Assembly: GCF_000213175.1 (NCBI RefSeq)
Contig: NW_009799179.1
Span: forward strand, 1,921,793 to 1,985,792
Length of the DNA: 64,000 nucleotides
Reading direction: 5' to 3'
Source of the DNA: Neurospora tetrasperma FGSC 2508
Lineage: Eukaryota > Ascomycota > Sordariomycetes > Sordariales > Sordariaceae
In this document: one piece after another, positions 23,385-35,749 of the stretch
How the letters are laid out: every line of letters begins with the position of its first letter
Numbering within the stretch: position 1 is the first letter of the stretch
The notes under the pieces: generated by a model
The model's database searches: none
Told to the model about the DNA's origin: nothing
Seen by the model: only the letters and a program-made list of their open reading frames with translations
Made by a program: the position numbers and the translations under genes

Positions 23385-24912
23385 AAAAAAACCCAACGAT
23401 TATGCGGGATCACAACAATTCAATCCCGGATTGAGACGGCCGGACAGATATTACCGAACCAAGACAAATAGGGAAACAGACCCCCCCTTTTATCCTCTGT
23501 CCCACCCTTTATACTCATCCCCAACATTTGGACAGAGAACGAACACGAGGTACATCCATCTCAACTCCTCAGAACTTGGCCAGCCACGTATGATTATTTG
23601 ACCTTTCACGAGGGCGCTTCAAAGGCGTAAGCGCCCGCAACGACGCACCATCTCCTCTGCCCGCTTCCTGCTTGTGCCCAGCAATCACAACAACTACAGC
23701 AACACAAGGAACAGCGATGGGTGAATGAACCTTTCCAAGACACCCTTAACCTACTTGCTTGCTCAGCCATTGTTCAGAAGCAGCAGGTGCTGTGTGTGGG
23801 TTTCGTACACGGATGCCGGGTTCCATATCCGCGGTTCCTAATATAACACCCCCACTCCTTGTTTCTTTTTTCTTCATGATTTTTCTTTTCAATACAACAA
23901 ACAGCAAAGCAGTCCAGGCATCAGCAGGGGAGAGAGATCAGCAGCGGAGGAACGAATTTCCAGTGTACGATAGTGTTAGAGCGGAAAGTGAAATGGAGAG
24001 GAGCGCAATGATCAGTGCTGGCTTGGAGGTTTTTGTTCCGGTCAATCGGTCGGGGATCAAGCGAGCAAGAAGTGGAAGGTGCAAGCAAGGAATCTCAGCT
24101 ATTAGGAGCCTGAGGTGGGCTACGTGATGGTACATACCAAGGGCTTCACTCGGTGCGGATATCTGTGGGAAAACAAAAGGAACAGCGGAAAACAACCAGG
24201 CATTATAGGGAATAGACATAAAGTGACTTGAATCACGGATATTTCGATCATCATCCTTTTCATGTTCGGCCGTGTCTTGTAATCAGGCTGTGCCTTGTAC
24301 TTCTAGTCAAGGTACTGAAAAAGAACCGAGGATATTTATTCGCAACGGCTGACATTATCAACACCTTCCATAATGTCGCTGACCTAAAATCCACGTATAC
24401 TCTCAAACAATCATTCGACAGACAAACTTTTGAACATCTCTCTCCATCGATGGCCCGCCCATTCTTCCTGTCCGCCCAGCTCATGTTACTCAGAAACACA
24501 AACACGGAAAATGCCCTTCGTTTCAACCTTTTTCACTTCCGGGCAAACTTCGGCAAACTGTCATCCATCGCCATAATCACGACTCCTCGCCACCATCACC
24601 CACCGCAAGCTTATACAAAGCTTGCGTCTCGGCGTAACCCCGCGGAGGACGTTTGCGCAGTTTTCTCGGCGTTCGCATCGTCGATTGTGACTGGTGGGAC
24701 CGTTGCGATTGTTGCGGCGATGATGATGACGATGATGTGGTAGAGTTACTAGTATTGGTATTGTGGAGGACAACAACGCTATGGTTATTACTGGCTAACA
24801 AAGATGAAAAGGCAGAAGATAAGGTTGATGTGGAGGTGGACGATATAGACGAAGGGGCGCTGCCCAAGCGCGGGCGCGGGGTGCCTACTCCCCAGCTTTC
24901 GCGGAAGAGGAG
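23385..24912. other. Convergent intergenic region between RIM2 and SNX3
   Basis: No gene can be supported. Ser-rich open frames around 24577-24867 (minus) are downstream of the SNX3 stop and are probably its 3' UTR (TCATCATC-like and CAACAAC-like low complexity). Confidence 0.4.
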
Positions 24913-25584
24913 TCACCATGCGTTACGATCCCAGTTGGGGTCTGTTATTTTGTGATAGAAGGGAGAGGTTTCGGTGTTAGTCAGGTTCGCGATCGATCAG
25001 TCTGGAGAAGAAAATAAATGGGAAGAAGGCAACAAAAACTCACCCTGCACAAAAGCAGCTAGCACTTTACTCCCCGTTTGCAACAGCGGGTGCCCCACGA
25101 CGATCTTGAGGAACTTCTCCAAACCCGCCCTGCGGCCCTCGATCACGTCGTCGCTAAACCGGTTGGTGAACACCTTGCCGGGAAGCGGGGGGATGGTCAC
25201 GCGGGCGCTCTCCCGCTCAAGGATGTCGCGGAAGTACTCAAAGTCCGAATAGCGGCGGCGCACTGTCGACTGCCGCAGCTTGAAGGCGGGGATGTTGGTG
25301 CGACATACAATCTCGTAGTCGGTGTACATGTGGCGGCCGATACCGTGGGTTCGGGGGTTGCGGACCTATTCGTGGGTGAACATGTCAGTGAGGTCAGGTC
25401 TGGGGCATTGGGGGTAGTCGTCGAGAATGGACATCCGACTCCGACTAGGGTGACCGGGCCGGCTCTGTGACAGAGCGAGCCTACGGGCGACGGGGTGAAG
25501 ACTAACCTCGATCTCCAAGAAGTTCTCGGGCGGACCGTAAATCTCATCAAACGACTGTTGTCGCGTGTCCGGTAGAGATTGCAT
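24913..25584 (-). CDS. SNX3: Sorting nexin SNX3/GRD19 (PX domain)
   Basis: Exons 25584-25507, 25365-25044 and 24941-24913 give 142 residues, the normal fungal length. Starting [17 protein letters not shown], almost the whole protein is a PX domain, with the phosphoinositide-binding [14 protein letters not shown] and PPLPGK loop. The last exon adds DPNWDRNAW-stop. SNX3 binds PI3P on endosomes and works with retromer in retrieving Golgi and plasma-membrane proteins. The frame is open upstream of the chosen ATG, with SPTSPTSP repeats but no ATG back to a stop. A spliced longer N-terminus therefore cannot be excluded. Intron phases are 0 and 1. Confidence 0.95.
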
Positions 25585-26931
25585 GATGGGCCGGTGCAGA
25601 CGGGCAGCTGCCGCCGCCGCCGCCTTTGCTTTATCTGACTGAGACCCCGTTGGGCTGACCGGGCTAGTGGGCGACGTTGGCGAGGTGGGAGAGGTAGCGC
25701 GCGCACCACCGGCCGCGGACCCCAAGTCGCTGGAGGACGCCGTTTTCGCGGTTTGGGAAGGACGTTGGTTTAGTGGTTATTACTGGACGCAAAGAGCTGG
25801 TTTCCCGGTTAAAATGACGGGAAGCAGCTCGAATCTCCTTGCTGTAGTTGGCGCTGGAGTTGTTGCTTTGTCAGAAGAGGGCTTGTGTGACAGCGTAGCT
25901 GATAGTCTTGATGGACGAGGAAGCAAGATAGCCTGGGCGCAACGGATCTGGTCGTCGTGCGTCGATGAAAGTGGATGAACTTACATGATGCAACTTGGAG
26001 AGACGAATGTGGGGGGTTGTCGATTGAAGTTGGAGGAAAACGACGTTACGAGGGGAAGCTACAGCTGGAAATACGAGCTCACGAAGCCGTAACCACACGC
26101 TATGAGGGGGGCAGGCTAAATGGGGGACCCGAAGTGGAATGTATTCGACCCGAATCCCGGTTCTAGTGCGCTCGATGACGATCCATGCTGGAGGTAGGGA
26201 TATATTACCGTAAAATTCGTTATACGTTACATTACCCGCCCACCAGACAACGGTCGCCGATAGTCGCACTTGTTGTTTCTGCATCTACTGTGTAGTAGAG
26301 CGACAACATCGAGGAATGCCTGCTTCATGTTGTCTGTTAGTATCACGAACAAAATTGGGATCCAGAAAACACGGTTGATGTCGGTATATTATGTCCACAG
26401 CGATGGCTTAACCATTTTGACCGATTGATTATCTATACGACCGCTCACTATACATGTATAGAGCATGCTTCGAAGCTCCAAAAAAGCCTCGGCCCGTATC
26501 GCAGTCGCGAACTCTTCTCCCATACATCTCTCTAATTTACCGATGTATTTATACTCACAGGTGCGAGAGAATAATGATGATTCCTTTTTTGTTTTTCTTC
26601 TCCCTCGTTGTGAGTCTCTGGAGCCGCCTGGCAAGCTGTATAAGTGCAACAAAGGTTGGCATAAGCTTGGCAAGACGAAGAAGTAGAGATATTGGTCGAC
26701 GAAACGATGAATTCCTCACCTGCGGTCCCGATCTCAAAAAAAACTCACAGTTGATACCCAAGACCCTGCATGTAAGGATTGATGTCTGGGTTTGGTCCGC
26801 TAGGAAACGCCCATCTTCTCATCCAGCAGGAATTCCTCGGCACGCCTTAGTCTGAAGAAAAATGCCCAATTGGGTTCAACCGTCAACCGCTCGACAAGAC
26901 GATCTAGGGAACGTTCAATCGGTGAGGCACT
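25585..26931. other. Intergenic region
   Basis: Promoter side of SNX3 and 3' flank of SF3A1. No RNA gene, repeat or reliable coding region was identified. Confidence 0.45.
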
Positions 26932-28602
26932 TCACTTCTTGTCGGCAAACTTTTGGTGGATGGCCTTGATCTGCTCGTCGAGATTGAAGGTCTGCAACTG
27001 GTTGATGTGTGCCTGGCTCCTGCCCTCGGGATTTCCGTCGTAGCTATGCATGGCCACCTTCTTCCTTCGAGCTTGCTCTTCCTCGGATATGGGCTGACCG
27101 GTTACTGCATCGAAAACATCGGTACGTGCGCTAGCCAGTCGCTTGAGGTTGTTGGCAACATCCACAGTAGAGAGGTTAGTCGTAGCAAATCTCGCGTCCG
27201 CCTTGGCCTTCTGTTCCTTCCACCGTGGATCAAGAAGTTCAACTAACCAAGCTGTCAGTAAAACATTGCATGGGCACGGATTGGGACACGGCGGGGCTTG
27301 CTTACTTCTCATATGCTCATCCAGTTCGTTAAGTGGAATTTGCTGTTTGCAGTTAGGGCACAAAGCCATTTGTGAACCAAACTTGTTGGCCGCGCGCTGC
27401 GCTGCTCGAGGAACATAGTTATCCTTGATCTTCATCGGCGCCAGTCCACCAGTTGGCTGCACCCGTGTCCTAGCCTCCTGTTCCGCCCGAGCTCTCTGCG
27501 CCGCTTCCTCCTCTTCTGGTCTTGGGTGGCTTCCAACGGGGAGAGGGGTGCCGTATGCCTGCGGGGCATTGGGAGTATTCGGGGATTGGTATTGCTGTTG
27601 CTGGGCTGGCTGAGAAGGTGCCGCTTGGACTCCGTACTGTTGCGGGGGGTAGGCGTTATAGCTGGTGTCTTCGAATGGGAAGGCCTCTTCGATCCGGAGA
27701 TTGGAGCTAATCGATATTTTGTTCTTCTCTTCTAGCGAAGCATACTGGAGGTCGTTGAGCGTTGTGGGAGGCGGCAAGTTAGCCTGGTCGTCTGATTCCG
27801 AAAAGACAATGGTCTCGACGACGACAAAGTCATTCCAATCGATACGAGCGAACTCAATCTTCTTCCTTTCTTCCTCCTCCTCCTTCTTTGCCTTTTCAGT
27901 CTCCTGCCAAATCGCATACTCGGCCCTCTGTTTCGCACGCGCCAGCACGTGGTACTTATCGTCAATGTTCCGCTTAATTTCGGCAATGCGTTCTTGTAGT
28001 GCCTGGTTGCCTTTTCCAGTGCTATCGTTTTCGCGCAAGAGGATGGAATACTGATCGACCATGCTCTGGAAGAAGTTGTGGAAGGTGTGGTTGGGTATCA
28101 GGAACTGGAACTGCGGGTTGCTGGCCTCACGCTGGGAGAGCTGTGTCATGAATGGGCGGCCATTCTTTGCGACGAACAGGGCTGTTGCTCGCACAACTTC
28201 CAGGTCTTTTTGGCTCATACGAGGCATACGCGCTGAGAACTGGAAGTCAGGCGGCTTGGGAGGGCCCTTTGGCTCTTCCTTGGCTGGAGCTGGGGCAGCC
28301 TCACCGACGCGACCAGCGGCAATGGCGGTGCCGCGTCCGGCCTTTATTTCTGATTTTCGCCATTCGTAGTACGCATTGTATGGATCGCTCGAGGTCATCA
28401 AGAAGCTGAATTTCGGATTCTTGCCATGGTTCTCGCGAATGCGCTGTTCGAGTCCTAGTCCACCACGCATAACATATCCGGCCGTTTTCTCGATCGCCTC
28501 GCGAATCTCGCCTGGTGGCGGGATGATAACTCCAGGCGGTGGCTTGATATTGTCAAGTGAAGCCGCCGCTGCGGAAGGGTCGCCATTTGTGGTCGCGGCC
28601 AT
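26932..28602 (-). CDS. PRP21: Splicing factor 3A subunit 1 (SF3A1/Prp21)
   Basis: Exons 28602-27306 and 27242-26932 (63-nt intron, phase 1) give 535 residues. Two SURP (SWAP) modules lie at about 32-82 (IEKTAGYVMRGG, FSFLMTSSDPYNAYYEWR) and 132-183 (ATALFVAKNGRPF, FQFLIPNHTFHNFF). A PRP21-like central domain has the conserved YNAYPPQQYG and ends with LDEHMRIELLDPRWKEQKAKAD, restored only when the intron is removed. SF3A binds U2 snRNP and helps recognise the branch site. The C-terminal ubiquitin-like domain of animal SF3A1 is absent, as usual in fungi. The intron length is a multiple of three with no stop, so retention would add 21 residues. The ATG chosen (MAATTNGD) is the last in-frame one before the first SURP. 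Confidence 0.96.
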   Translation of the reverse strand: MAATTNGDPSAAAASLDNIKPPPGVIIPPPGEIREAIEKTAGYVMRGGLGLEQRIRENHGKNPKFSFLMTSSDPYNAYYEWRKSEIKAGRGTAIAAGRVGEAAPAPAKEEPKGPPKPPDFQFSARMPRMSQKDLEVVRATALFVAKNGRPFMTQLSQREASNPQFQFLIPNHTFHNFFQSMVDQYSILLRENDSTGKGNQALQERIAEIKRNIDDKYHVLARAKQRAEYAIWQETEKAKKEEEEERKKIEFARIDWNDFVVVETIVFSESDDQANLPPPTTLNDLQYASLEEKNKISISSNLRIEEAFPFEDTSYNAYPPQQYGVQAAPSQPAQQQQYQSPNTPNAPQAYGTPLPVGSHPRPEEEEAAQRARAEQEARTRVQPTGGLAPMKIKDNYVPRAAQRAANKFGSQMALCPNCKQQIPLNELDEHMRSKQAPPCPNPCPCNVLLTAWLVELLDPRWKEQKAKADARFATTNLSTVDVANNLKRLASARTDVFDAVTGQPISEEEQARRKKVAMHSYDGNPEGRSQAHINQLQTFNLDEQIKAIHQKFADKK

Positions 28603-30218
28603 TATGTCGATAGATCGCCGGTAATTTGGAAGACGGCGATATGCAGTTGATGTCGACTTTGGGTTAGATGGGATGATGTTGTTTTTCTCCAGATGGCTTT
28701 GCACCTTGTAGGGCGGTTTGACCAAACTGTAGTATGATTGGCCCGTGCGCGTCTATATCCACCCCAATTTGTCCTGGCCCAGGCCATCCAGCGCCGCCCG
28801 GCCAAAGCCTTACTGTACAATTGTACTGTGACCGGGACAAGGCTGTTAGCGGCTGACGGGACAGCCATTTCGTGGTTGCTGTTGCATACCTATCAAGACA
28901 CTGTTGTATACTAGCTCACTAGGAAGACATGTCGCAGTGAAGATCACACATGTACTATGCAGAAAGGGTTCAGTGAGATACTTGGCCACTCTAAGGCCAT
29001 ATGGAACCGATACCCTCAGAGGAAATGCCCATCGAAAACTCTCTCTCGTTCGCAGGACTATTCTCTTCTCTGGGATTTTTGTCTGCATAAGCTGCGTAGA
29101 GGCAGGTTTTTCCTCACTTTGGATGCTACGTCTTGGTCGCTCCGGCCGGCTGTTTGTGATGCACATGTCACTCACTGATGAGGTGGTCTATCCCATCCCA
29201 GTCTTCAATCTTCAATGTCTTTACCCACTAGACATGTTCATTCCCGCCATCACGCTTCGTCTACGATGAGGAGAAGTTGTGTAGTGGCTTGGGGGTTAGC
29301 AATGGTGCACACGGCAGGCCAACGGCCGCTCACATGCGTCGGCGAAAGAGTATACAAGAGTAAAAAGAAAGAGAACTGTGACATTGTCGGGAGCGCGGAA
29401 CCGAACCGTCAGACTGCAGTTCAACTCGAATGCAAGTGTTGGACCAGTTACATATGTGAGCTGTCAATGGCGCCCAGAAACTGGGGAGCTCGGCCTTGCT
29501 TGGGGCGCCGTATATGTATGTAAACGGCGGGCTGGCCAATGGCTTGAGGTTCGCTTGGTGGAGCTCAAATGAACTTCGACGCACGACGGGGGGGAGGGGT
29601 GCCAAGGTCCGGGACAGGGGCTGATATTGAGGCCACTTAAGCTCCATCACTGACCCTGCCACCCTTCCACTTCTTCTCTTGGGCCGACCAGGCCACTGTC
29701 CACCTCAGCTTCAGGCAGAGCCAGAGCCACGAGATCATATTCCGCGGGTCCATTTCAAAGTTGCGAGCATCACTCGCTCACTTCAGACCACATCCTAGGT
29801 TTGTGCCCCTTTCATAAGCTAGACGTACCCTTTTTTCCTCTTCGTCCACTTCCCTTCTCTAGTTTTCCACTGCATCAACAAAGGTCCAAGGCCAGGACGG
29901 ATTCCATCAGGGCGAAGTCGTCTTTGCACTTGTCTTCCCTTTCCTCTTTCCATTCTATCCTCTTGACTGCCATTATACTTACTCTTCTTCCCCACGCCCA
30001 GTTTCCGATCGGCCCCGGAAAGTTCCCATTCCGTCTCGTCGGAACTATCCATGACACGGGCAGCCCTGTCCCAATGATCGTTTAACCTTCTTCGACTCTC
30101 GTTAATCTTTAGTTTACGGTCCCACCGATCAGTGACCTCCCTACGAGGCCTCCGAAACCTCCCAGAAGTTCCCTCTTGATCCGCAACCAACTGCTGTCCT
30201 ACCGATACTTTCGCCAAC
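28603..30218. other. Divergent promoter region of SF3A1 and PMT1
   Basis: A 1.6-kb region with no supportable gene. The part from about 29800 to 30218 is strongly pyrimidine-rich on the plus strand, as in a fungal 5' leader. Confidence 0.45.
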
Positions 30219-33200
30219 ATGGCTCGCTCCGGCAAGAAATCGCCGGCGCCGCCGCCGGCATATGCCCCGGCCTATGCCCCGCCGCCCGCCTACGAGGCCG
30301 TGCCGACCTCCGCGGTGGTGTCCAAAAACAAAAACAACAAAAACAAGTCCGCCAAGGTCAAGGACGACTACTCGTCCGAAGGTGTCCAGGACAATGATCC
30401 GTTCTTGCTCCCCGGATCCGACTTCGTGCTCCTCACTATCATCACGATTTTGTCTGCCGTTGTTCGCCTATTCCGCATTTACCAGCCTGACAGTGTTGTG
30501 TTTGACGAAGTCCAGTATGTAACCCACCCATTGGAGGATATGGTTGCTCACTTGGAAGAATATGTACTGATTCAATGTCTGCAACAGCTTCGGCGGCTTC
30601 GCTTCCAAGTACATCAAGGGCAAGTTCTTCATGGACGTCCACCCACCCCTCGCAAAGCTCATGATTACCCTCTTCGGCTGGCTCGCTGGGTTCGACGGTA
30701 GCTTTGATTTCAAGGAGATTGGAAAGGACTACGTCGAGCCTGGCGTTCCATATGTCGCCATGCGCATGTTCCCGGCTATCTGCGGTATCCTTTTGGCTCC
30801 TACCATGTTCCTCACTCTTAAGGCAGCTGGATGCCGTAGCACCACTGCCTTCATGGGAGCTTGTCTTATCATATTCGGTACGTCTGAAAGAAAGAAGAAC
30901 AATCGGATAGTTCATACGACTAACGAACCTGTTCTTTACAGAGAACGGCCTTCTCACCCAGGCCCGGCTTATCTTGCTTGACTCGCCCCTGATGATTGGA
31001 ACCGCCCTTACTGCGCTCGGCTTCACTGCCTTCACCAACCAACAAGAATTGGGACCTGGTAAGGCCTTCACACCGAGCTGGTGGTTCTGGCTGGTTGTCA
31101 CCGGTCTTGGTCTAGGAATCACCGCTAGTATCAAGTGGGTTGGTCTGTTCACCATTGCGTGGGTTGGCAGCTTGACTTTGATCCAGCTATGGGTTGTGCT
31201 TGGCGATCACAAGCATGTTTCCCCTCGCGCGTTCGCCAAGCACTTCATGGCCCGCGCTTTCTGCCTCATTGTCATCCCTCTTACTTTCTACATGGCCATG
31301 TTCGGAATCCACTTCCTGTGCCTTACCAACCCTGGCGACGGTGACGGCTTCATGAGCTCCGAGTTCCAGTCGACTCTGAACTCGAAGGGCATGCAGGATG
31401 TCCCGGCTGACGTTCTTATGGGTAGCCGTGTTACCATCAGGCATGTCAACACCCAGGGTGGCTATCTGCATTCGCACCCCTTGATGTACCCCACCGGCTC
31501 AAAGCAGCAGCAGATTACTCTCTATCCCCACAAGGATGACAACAACATCTGGCTCCTTGAGAACCAGACCCAGCCTCTCGGTATCGATGGTCAGCCCATT
31601 AACGGAACTGGCGCGTGGGATCACCTCCCCGAAACTCCCTATATCAAGGATGGCGCAATTCTCCGTCTCTATCATCTGCCTACCCACCGTCGTCTCCATT
31701 CGCATGACGTTCGGCCCCCCGTAACTGAGGCTGACTGGCAAAACGAGGTGTCAGCTTATGGCTATGAGGGCTTCGATGGAGATGCCAACGACTTTTTCCG
31801 TGTCGAAATTGTCAAGAAGAAGTCCAAGAGCGGCGTTGCTCAGGAACGTCTTCGTACCATTGACACCAAGTTCAAGCTGGTGCACATCATGACAGGCTGT
31901 GTTCTTTTCTCCCACAAGGTTAAACTTCCTACTTGGGCCTCGGAGCAACAGGAGGTCACATGCGCCAAGGGCGGTTCCCTTCCCAACAGTCTTTGGTATA
32001 TCGAGTTCAACGACCATCCGCAGCTCGGAGCTGACGCCGAGAAGGTCAACTATCGCAACCCTGGCTTCTTCGGCAAGTTCTGGGAGCTTCAGAAGGTCAT
32101 GTGGAAGACAAATGCCGGCCTTGTTGAGTCTCATGCCTGGGATTCTCGCCCCGAGGCTTGGCCTATCCTCCGCCGTGGTATCAACTTCTGGGGCAGGCAA
32201 CATCGCCAGGTTTACTTGATGGGTAACCCCATCATTTGGTGGAGCGCTACTGCTGCTGTTGTTATCTACGTCCTTTTCAAGGGCATTGCTATTCTCCGCT
32301 GGCAGCGCAGCTGCAATGATTACGCCAATCCCATCTTCAAACGCTTTGATTACGAAGTTGGAACCTCTGTCCTCGGATGGGCTCTTCATTATTTTCCCTT
32401 CTACCTTATGCAGCGTCAACTCTTCCTGCATCATTACTTCCCGGCCTTGTACTTCGCCATCATTGCCTTCTGCCAAGTCTTTGACTTTGTGACTGCTAGG
32501 ATTTCTCTCGTCAAGGACAAGGTTATTTTCAACAGACTCGGCGCCGTTTTGTTCCTTACCTTGTCGATGGTTGTCTTCTGGTTGTTCTCTCCTCTGGCCT
32601 ACGGTAACCCCTGGACCAAGGCTGAATGCAACCGGGTCAAGCTTTTCAGCACTTGGGATTTTGACTGCAATACCTTCCTGGATAGCGTAAGTTCTATCCC
32701 CCATCAAACCATACCCCCAAGACATGTGCCCGAGAGGGCGTAAAGAGATGATAGTGGGAGCCAGTGGGTGTTTTATACATTGGCGGATGAAGGCACTATG
32801 GATATCTTGAACTGCCAGTAAGAGTTCGAGCAGCAAGCGACAAGTTACCGCATTCGAAAGATTTAGCTGAAACAGCAACGGCATGTCCTTGGATACTAAC
32901 ACTCCTCGCTTGATGATTAGTACGACAATTACTACGGAATTACCCCAACAAGCCAGACGGCTTCCCAGACCCCAGTTCACGGCACGATTGAGAGGCCTGC
33001 TGTGGCTAACGCGCCTCCTCAGGCTCAGAAGCCCATTGTGAACCAGGAGCAACAAGCCGCCAAGCAGGAGCCTAGTGCCAACCCGGTGGGCCAGCGCGTC
33101 ATCTCTCGGCAGGAGAAGATTGAGTATCGCGACCAGGATGGTAACCTTCTCAACGCGGAGCAAGTCGAAGCGCTCAAGGGCAAGGTCGAGTTCAAGACCA

Positions 33201-34136
33201 AGTATGAAACGAGAACACGCGTCATCGATGCAAATGGCAACGAAATCCAGCTTGGTGGAAGCGGTATGCCTAAGGTTGTTCGGGCTCCCAAAGCTTCTCA
33301 GCCCGTTGCGCCCCCGCATCCGGATGTTCAGGGTACGTCAATTAACCGCCATATGCTGATACCTTGGGTGTCTAGATACTAACGTCAATACTTCAGGCGT
33401 TGACCAAGAGACTCCTAAAATTCCTGCTGCCGAAGAGGTCGTTCCCCAAGCGGAAATGAGCGTCGACGGTGAGAAGGAAGCCGAAGAAAAGGTCGCTAAG
33501 CCGGCCAGCGAGAGCAACGAAGCCACCGTTTCGCAGGACATCGAGCAGAGTGACGACGCCAGGGCCGCTCAGGAGAAGATCCAGAAGATTGTCGAGCGTA
33601 TCCAGAAAGTGGCCAACAATGTCGATAACCTGAAGAACAACGTCGCGGAGAAGGCTGGCGACAAGGTCGAGCAGGTCGAGGAGAAGGCCGAGCAGGCCGT
33701 GGAAAAGGTGCAAGAGGTCGCTGAACCAGTCGAGGAGAAGGCGGAGCAGGTTTTGGAAAAGGTGCAGGAGGTCGCTGAACCACCCAAGGAGAAGGCTGAG
33801 CAGGTTGTGGAAAAGGTGCAGGAGGTCGCTGAACCAGCCAAGGAGAAGGCTGAGGAGGCTGCCGAGAAGCTCGCCGAGAAGGCCGAGGAAGCCACTGAGC
33901 AATCAAAGGAGAAGATTGAGGGTGTGACTGACAACGTTAAAGAGGAGGTCGCCGAGAAGGCGGAACAAGTTCAGGAGAAGGTCGCCGAGAAGGCGGAACA
34001 GGTTCAGGAGAAGGCTCAAGAAGCTGGAGAGAAGGCCCAAGAAGTGGTCTTGGAGAAGATGGACCAGGTCGAGGAGAAGGCCGAGGAGGTTGGGGAGAAG
34101 GCCGAGGCGAAGACCGAGGCGAAGGATGAGCTTTAG
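30219..34136 (+). CDS. PMT1: Protein O-mannosyltransferase (PMT1 type) with repetitive KDEL-ending tail
   Basis: Exons 30219-30514, 30588-30877, 30942-32686, 32921-33332 and 33397-34136 give about 1160 residues, against roughly 820 in yeast Pmt1. The multi-pass ER enzyme transfers mannose from dolichyl-phosphate-mannose to Ser/Thr. The catalytic DE motif is at 96-97 (VFDEVHFGGFASKYIKG). A lumenal MIR block follows (VTIRHVNTQGGYLHSH, about residue 340 onward), then the C-terminal membrane bundle. GFMSSEFQSTL favours the PMT1 subfamily. After the last membrane segments a hydrophilic tail begins. From about residue 1000 it becomes near-continuous 11/16-residue amphipathic repeats (EKAEQVVEKVQEVAEP), ending AKDEL-stop. 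PMT C-termini face the ER lumen, so the KDEL could act as a retrieval signal. Confidence 0.93.
33655..34130 (+). repeat. Coding tandem repeats of the PMT1 tail
   Basis: Degenerate 48-bp units, encoding EKAEQxxEKVQEVAEP-like 16-mers, are followed by shorter 33-39-bp units (VAEKAEQVQEK). DNA identity between adjacent units is high, which points to recent expansion by slippage or unequal exchange. Confidence 0.85.
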
Positions 34137-34966
34137 ATCATTGTGGTGCCTATTTGAAGCCATAAGTATCTCTCCGTTTCCATTTTTCTACCAAATCCAA
34201 TCTATGTGCAACGGACACCAGGGAAAATCGATATTCTTTGATCAAGAACCAAAATAAAGGCATAGAGACGGTTGGTTCAGCCAGATAGGGAGATGAGAAT
34301 AAGGCAAGGGGCGAAAAACAATACTAAAGAGAGATCTAGAAAAAACAGATGGGGGGAGTAATGGGTAGCTCTATGGTTCACCCTTCCTTCATACACGCAC
34401 ACATAGCTTGACTTGCTACTGTTTCTTTATTGTTAATCAATGATGTACATCTAGCGTACTAGGTTTACCATTGTGTCTCATTTGAACTCTTTGCCGGTTT
34501 GTTTCCTTTGTGTATCAGCCGCACCCGGCTTGCATCCGGACTCGAAGTCGGACTGGGAGTTTGACGTCCGGGCGTTAGCTAATTTGTTCGTAACAACTCC
34601 CAAAAAATACAGCTGGACCATTTGTCTGAGACAATGGTCCCTGGGACCCGAATGGCGCTGAGTGTGATCAATTATCGCGTGACCGAGACACATTAATGGA
34701 ACATTTGTCTGCTTGCATCTGATTCATCTACTCCCTGAGACAATAGGGTCTAGTGTTTAGGTAGGTTGGTAGGTAGTTGTTGAAACTTTCGAGCAATTGT
34801 CACCAGCTTGTCATTCAAGCAATCCCACGCATTTTGAGCCGTGTAGCGCGTGGATTCTTGTTAACTGGCTTCCTCTTCAGCGATGGTGTTGACCGTGTTG
34901 GCCTTCCAACTTGGGTTTCGTCTTCGACATGTCCTGTAACGTCAAACGAAACGAAGCGAAGACGAA
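34137..34966. other. 3' flank of PMT1
   Basis: Probable 3' UTR followed by unassigned DNA up to the long-TIR element. No gene is seen. Confidence 0.4.
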
Positions 34967-35406
34967 CCGGATAAAGTGACTGTATGCCCGCTAATGTGAC
35001 GGATCTCTAACCCAAAGGAGAAGGCTCCCACTTCTGGGTCACAGTATGGGAGGATGTCAGCCACACCAGAATTTTGCAGGGAGCAACATGGTGCAATTCT
35101 CATCACAGAACCGCGTCGGCCTACCATTATTGCTAACACCGCTTAGATTCAGCGCTTTATAGGTAGTCAATACCCTCCACTGCGTACCCCCTTCGCCGCC
35201 GTTATTGATCTTACTGGCAATAACGCACCCGCCGCGGCAACGTGGAAATCTTATACAAATGTCACGTCCATGTCCACTTTGGTAGAGATTACAGCGTGGC
35301 TGACATTCACATGACATATGGGATTGAATGTGGGACTATGGCTGTGGTCTTCTCCTTTGGGTTAGAGATCCGTCACATTAGCGAGGCATACAGTCACTTT
35401 ATCCGG
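34967..35406. mobile_element. Long-TIR foldback/MITE-like element
   Basis: A 57-bp left arm (34967-35023, from CCGGATAAAGTGACTG to CCCAAAGGAGAAG) is repeated almost perfectly inverted at 35349-35406, with a single small difference near GCGGG/GCGAGG. Inner flanks also show shorter inverted matches (GTCAGCCAC/GTGGCTGAC). The inside has no coding capacity. The structure is that of a non-autonomous DNA transposon or foldback element. Outer boundaries and target duplication are not clear. The near identity of the arms suggests it is young or has been gene-converted. Confidence 0.7.
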
Positions 35407-35645
35407 CTCGAGCGAAGAGGACGAGGTGAGGGGGGGGGATAAGCGTTGTACCGAATCATGATAGCGCTCTACTAAAGTGGCACTAAGCACCTCACTTTTG
35501 TGGTTTCTCTTGCTATTTTGGGCGCACCGGATCTTCGTGATTGCCATCATATCCAGACTTTCAGGTTGGGCTGCTGCCAAGTCAAGCCGTGATGGAACCT
35601 CGGGAAGCCAAGACCCCAGGCAGGATTTGTGCTGTACAGTCGGGT

Positions 35646-35698
35646 CCCCTGTTCCAACAACCCCAAAAATCTGGGCAAAGGGGTTGTTGGAACAGGGG
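35646..35698. repeat. Perfect 19-bp inverted repeat (hairpin)
   Basis: CCCCTGTTCCAACAACCCC at 35646-35664 is followed, after 15 bases, by its exact inverted complement at 35680-35698. This could be a small palindrome left by a transposon, a fold-back RNA or a terminator-like structure. It has no coding context. Confidence 0.9.
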
Positions 35699-35749
35699 GG
35701 GTTGCTCATACTAGGGTAGGGTGCACGGGCCGTACCACCAGAACATCGA

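Noticed and set aside
31751-33319. 522-codon open frame antisense to PMT1
   Set aside because: It lies opposite conserved PMT exons and crosses an intron. It is a codon-bias shadow.
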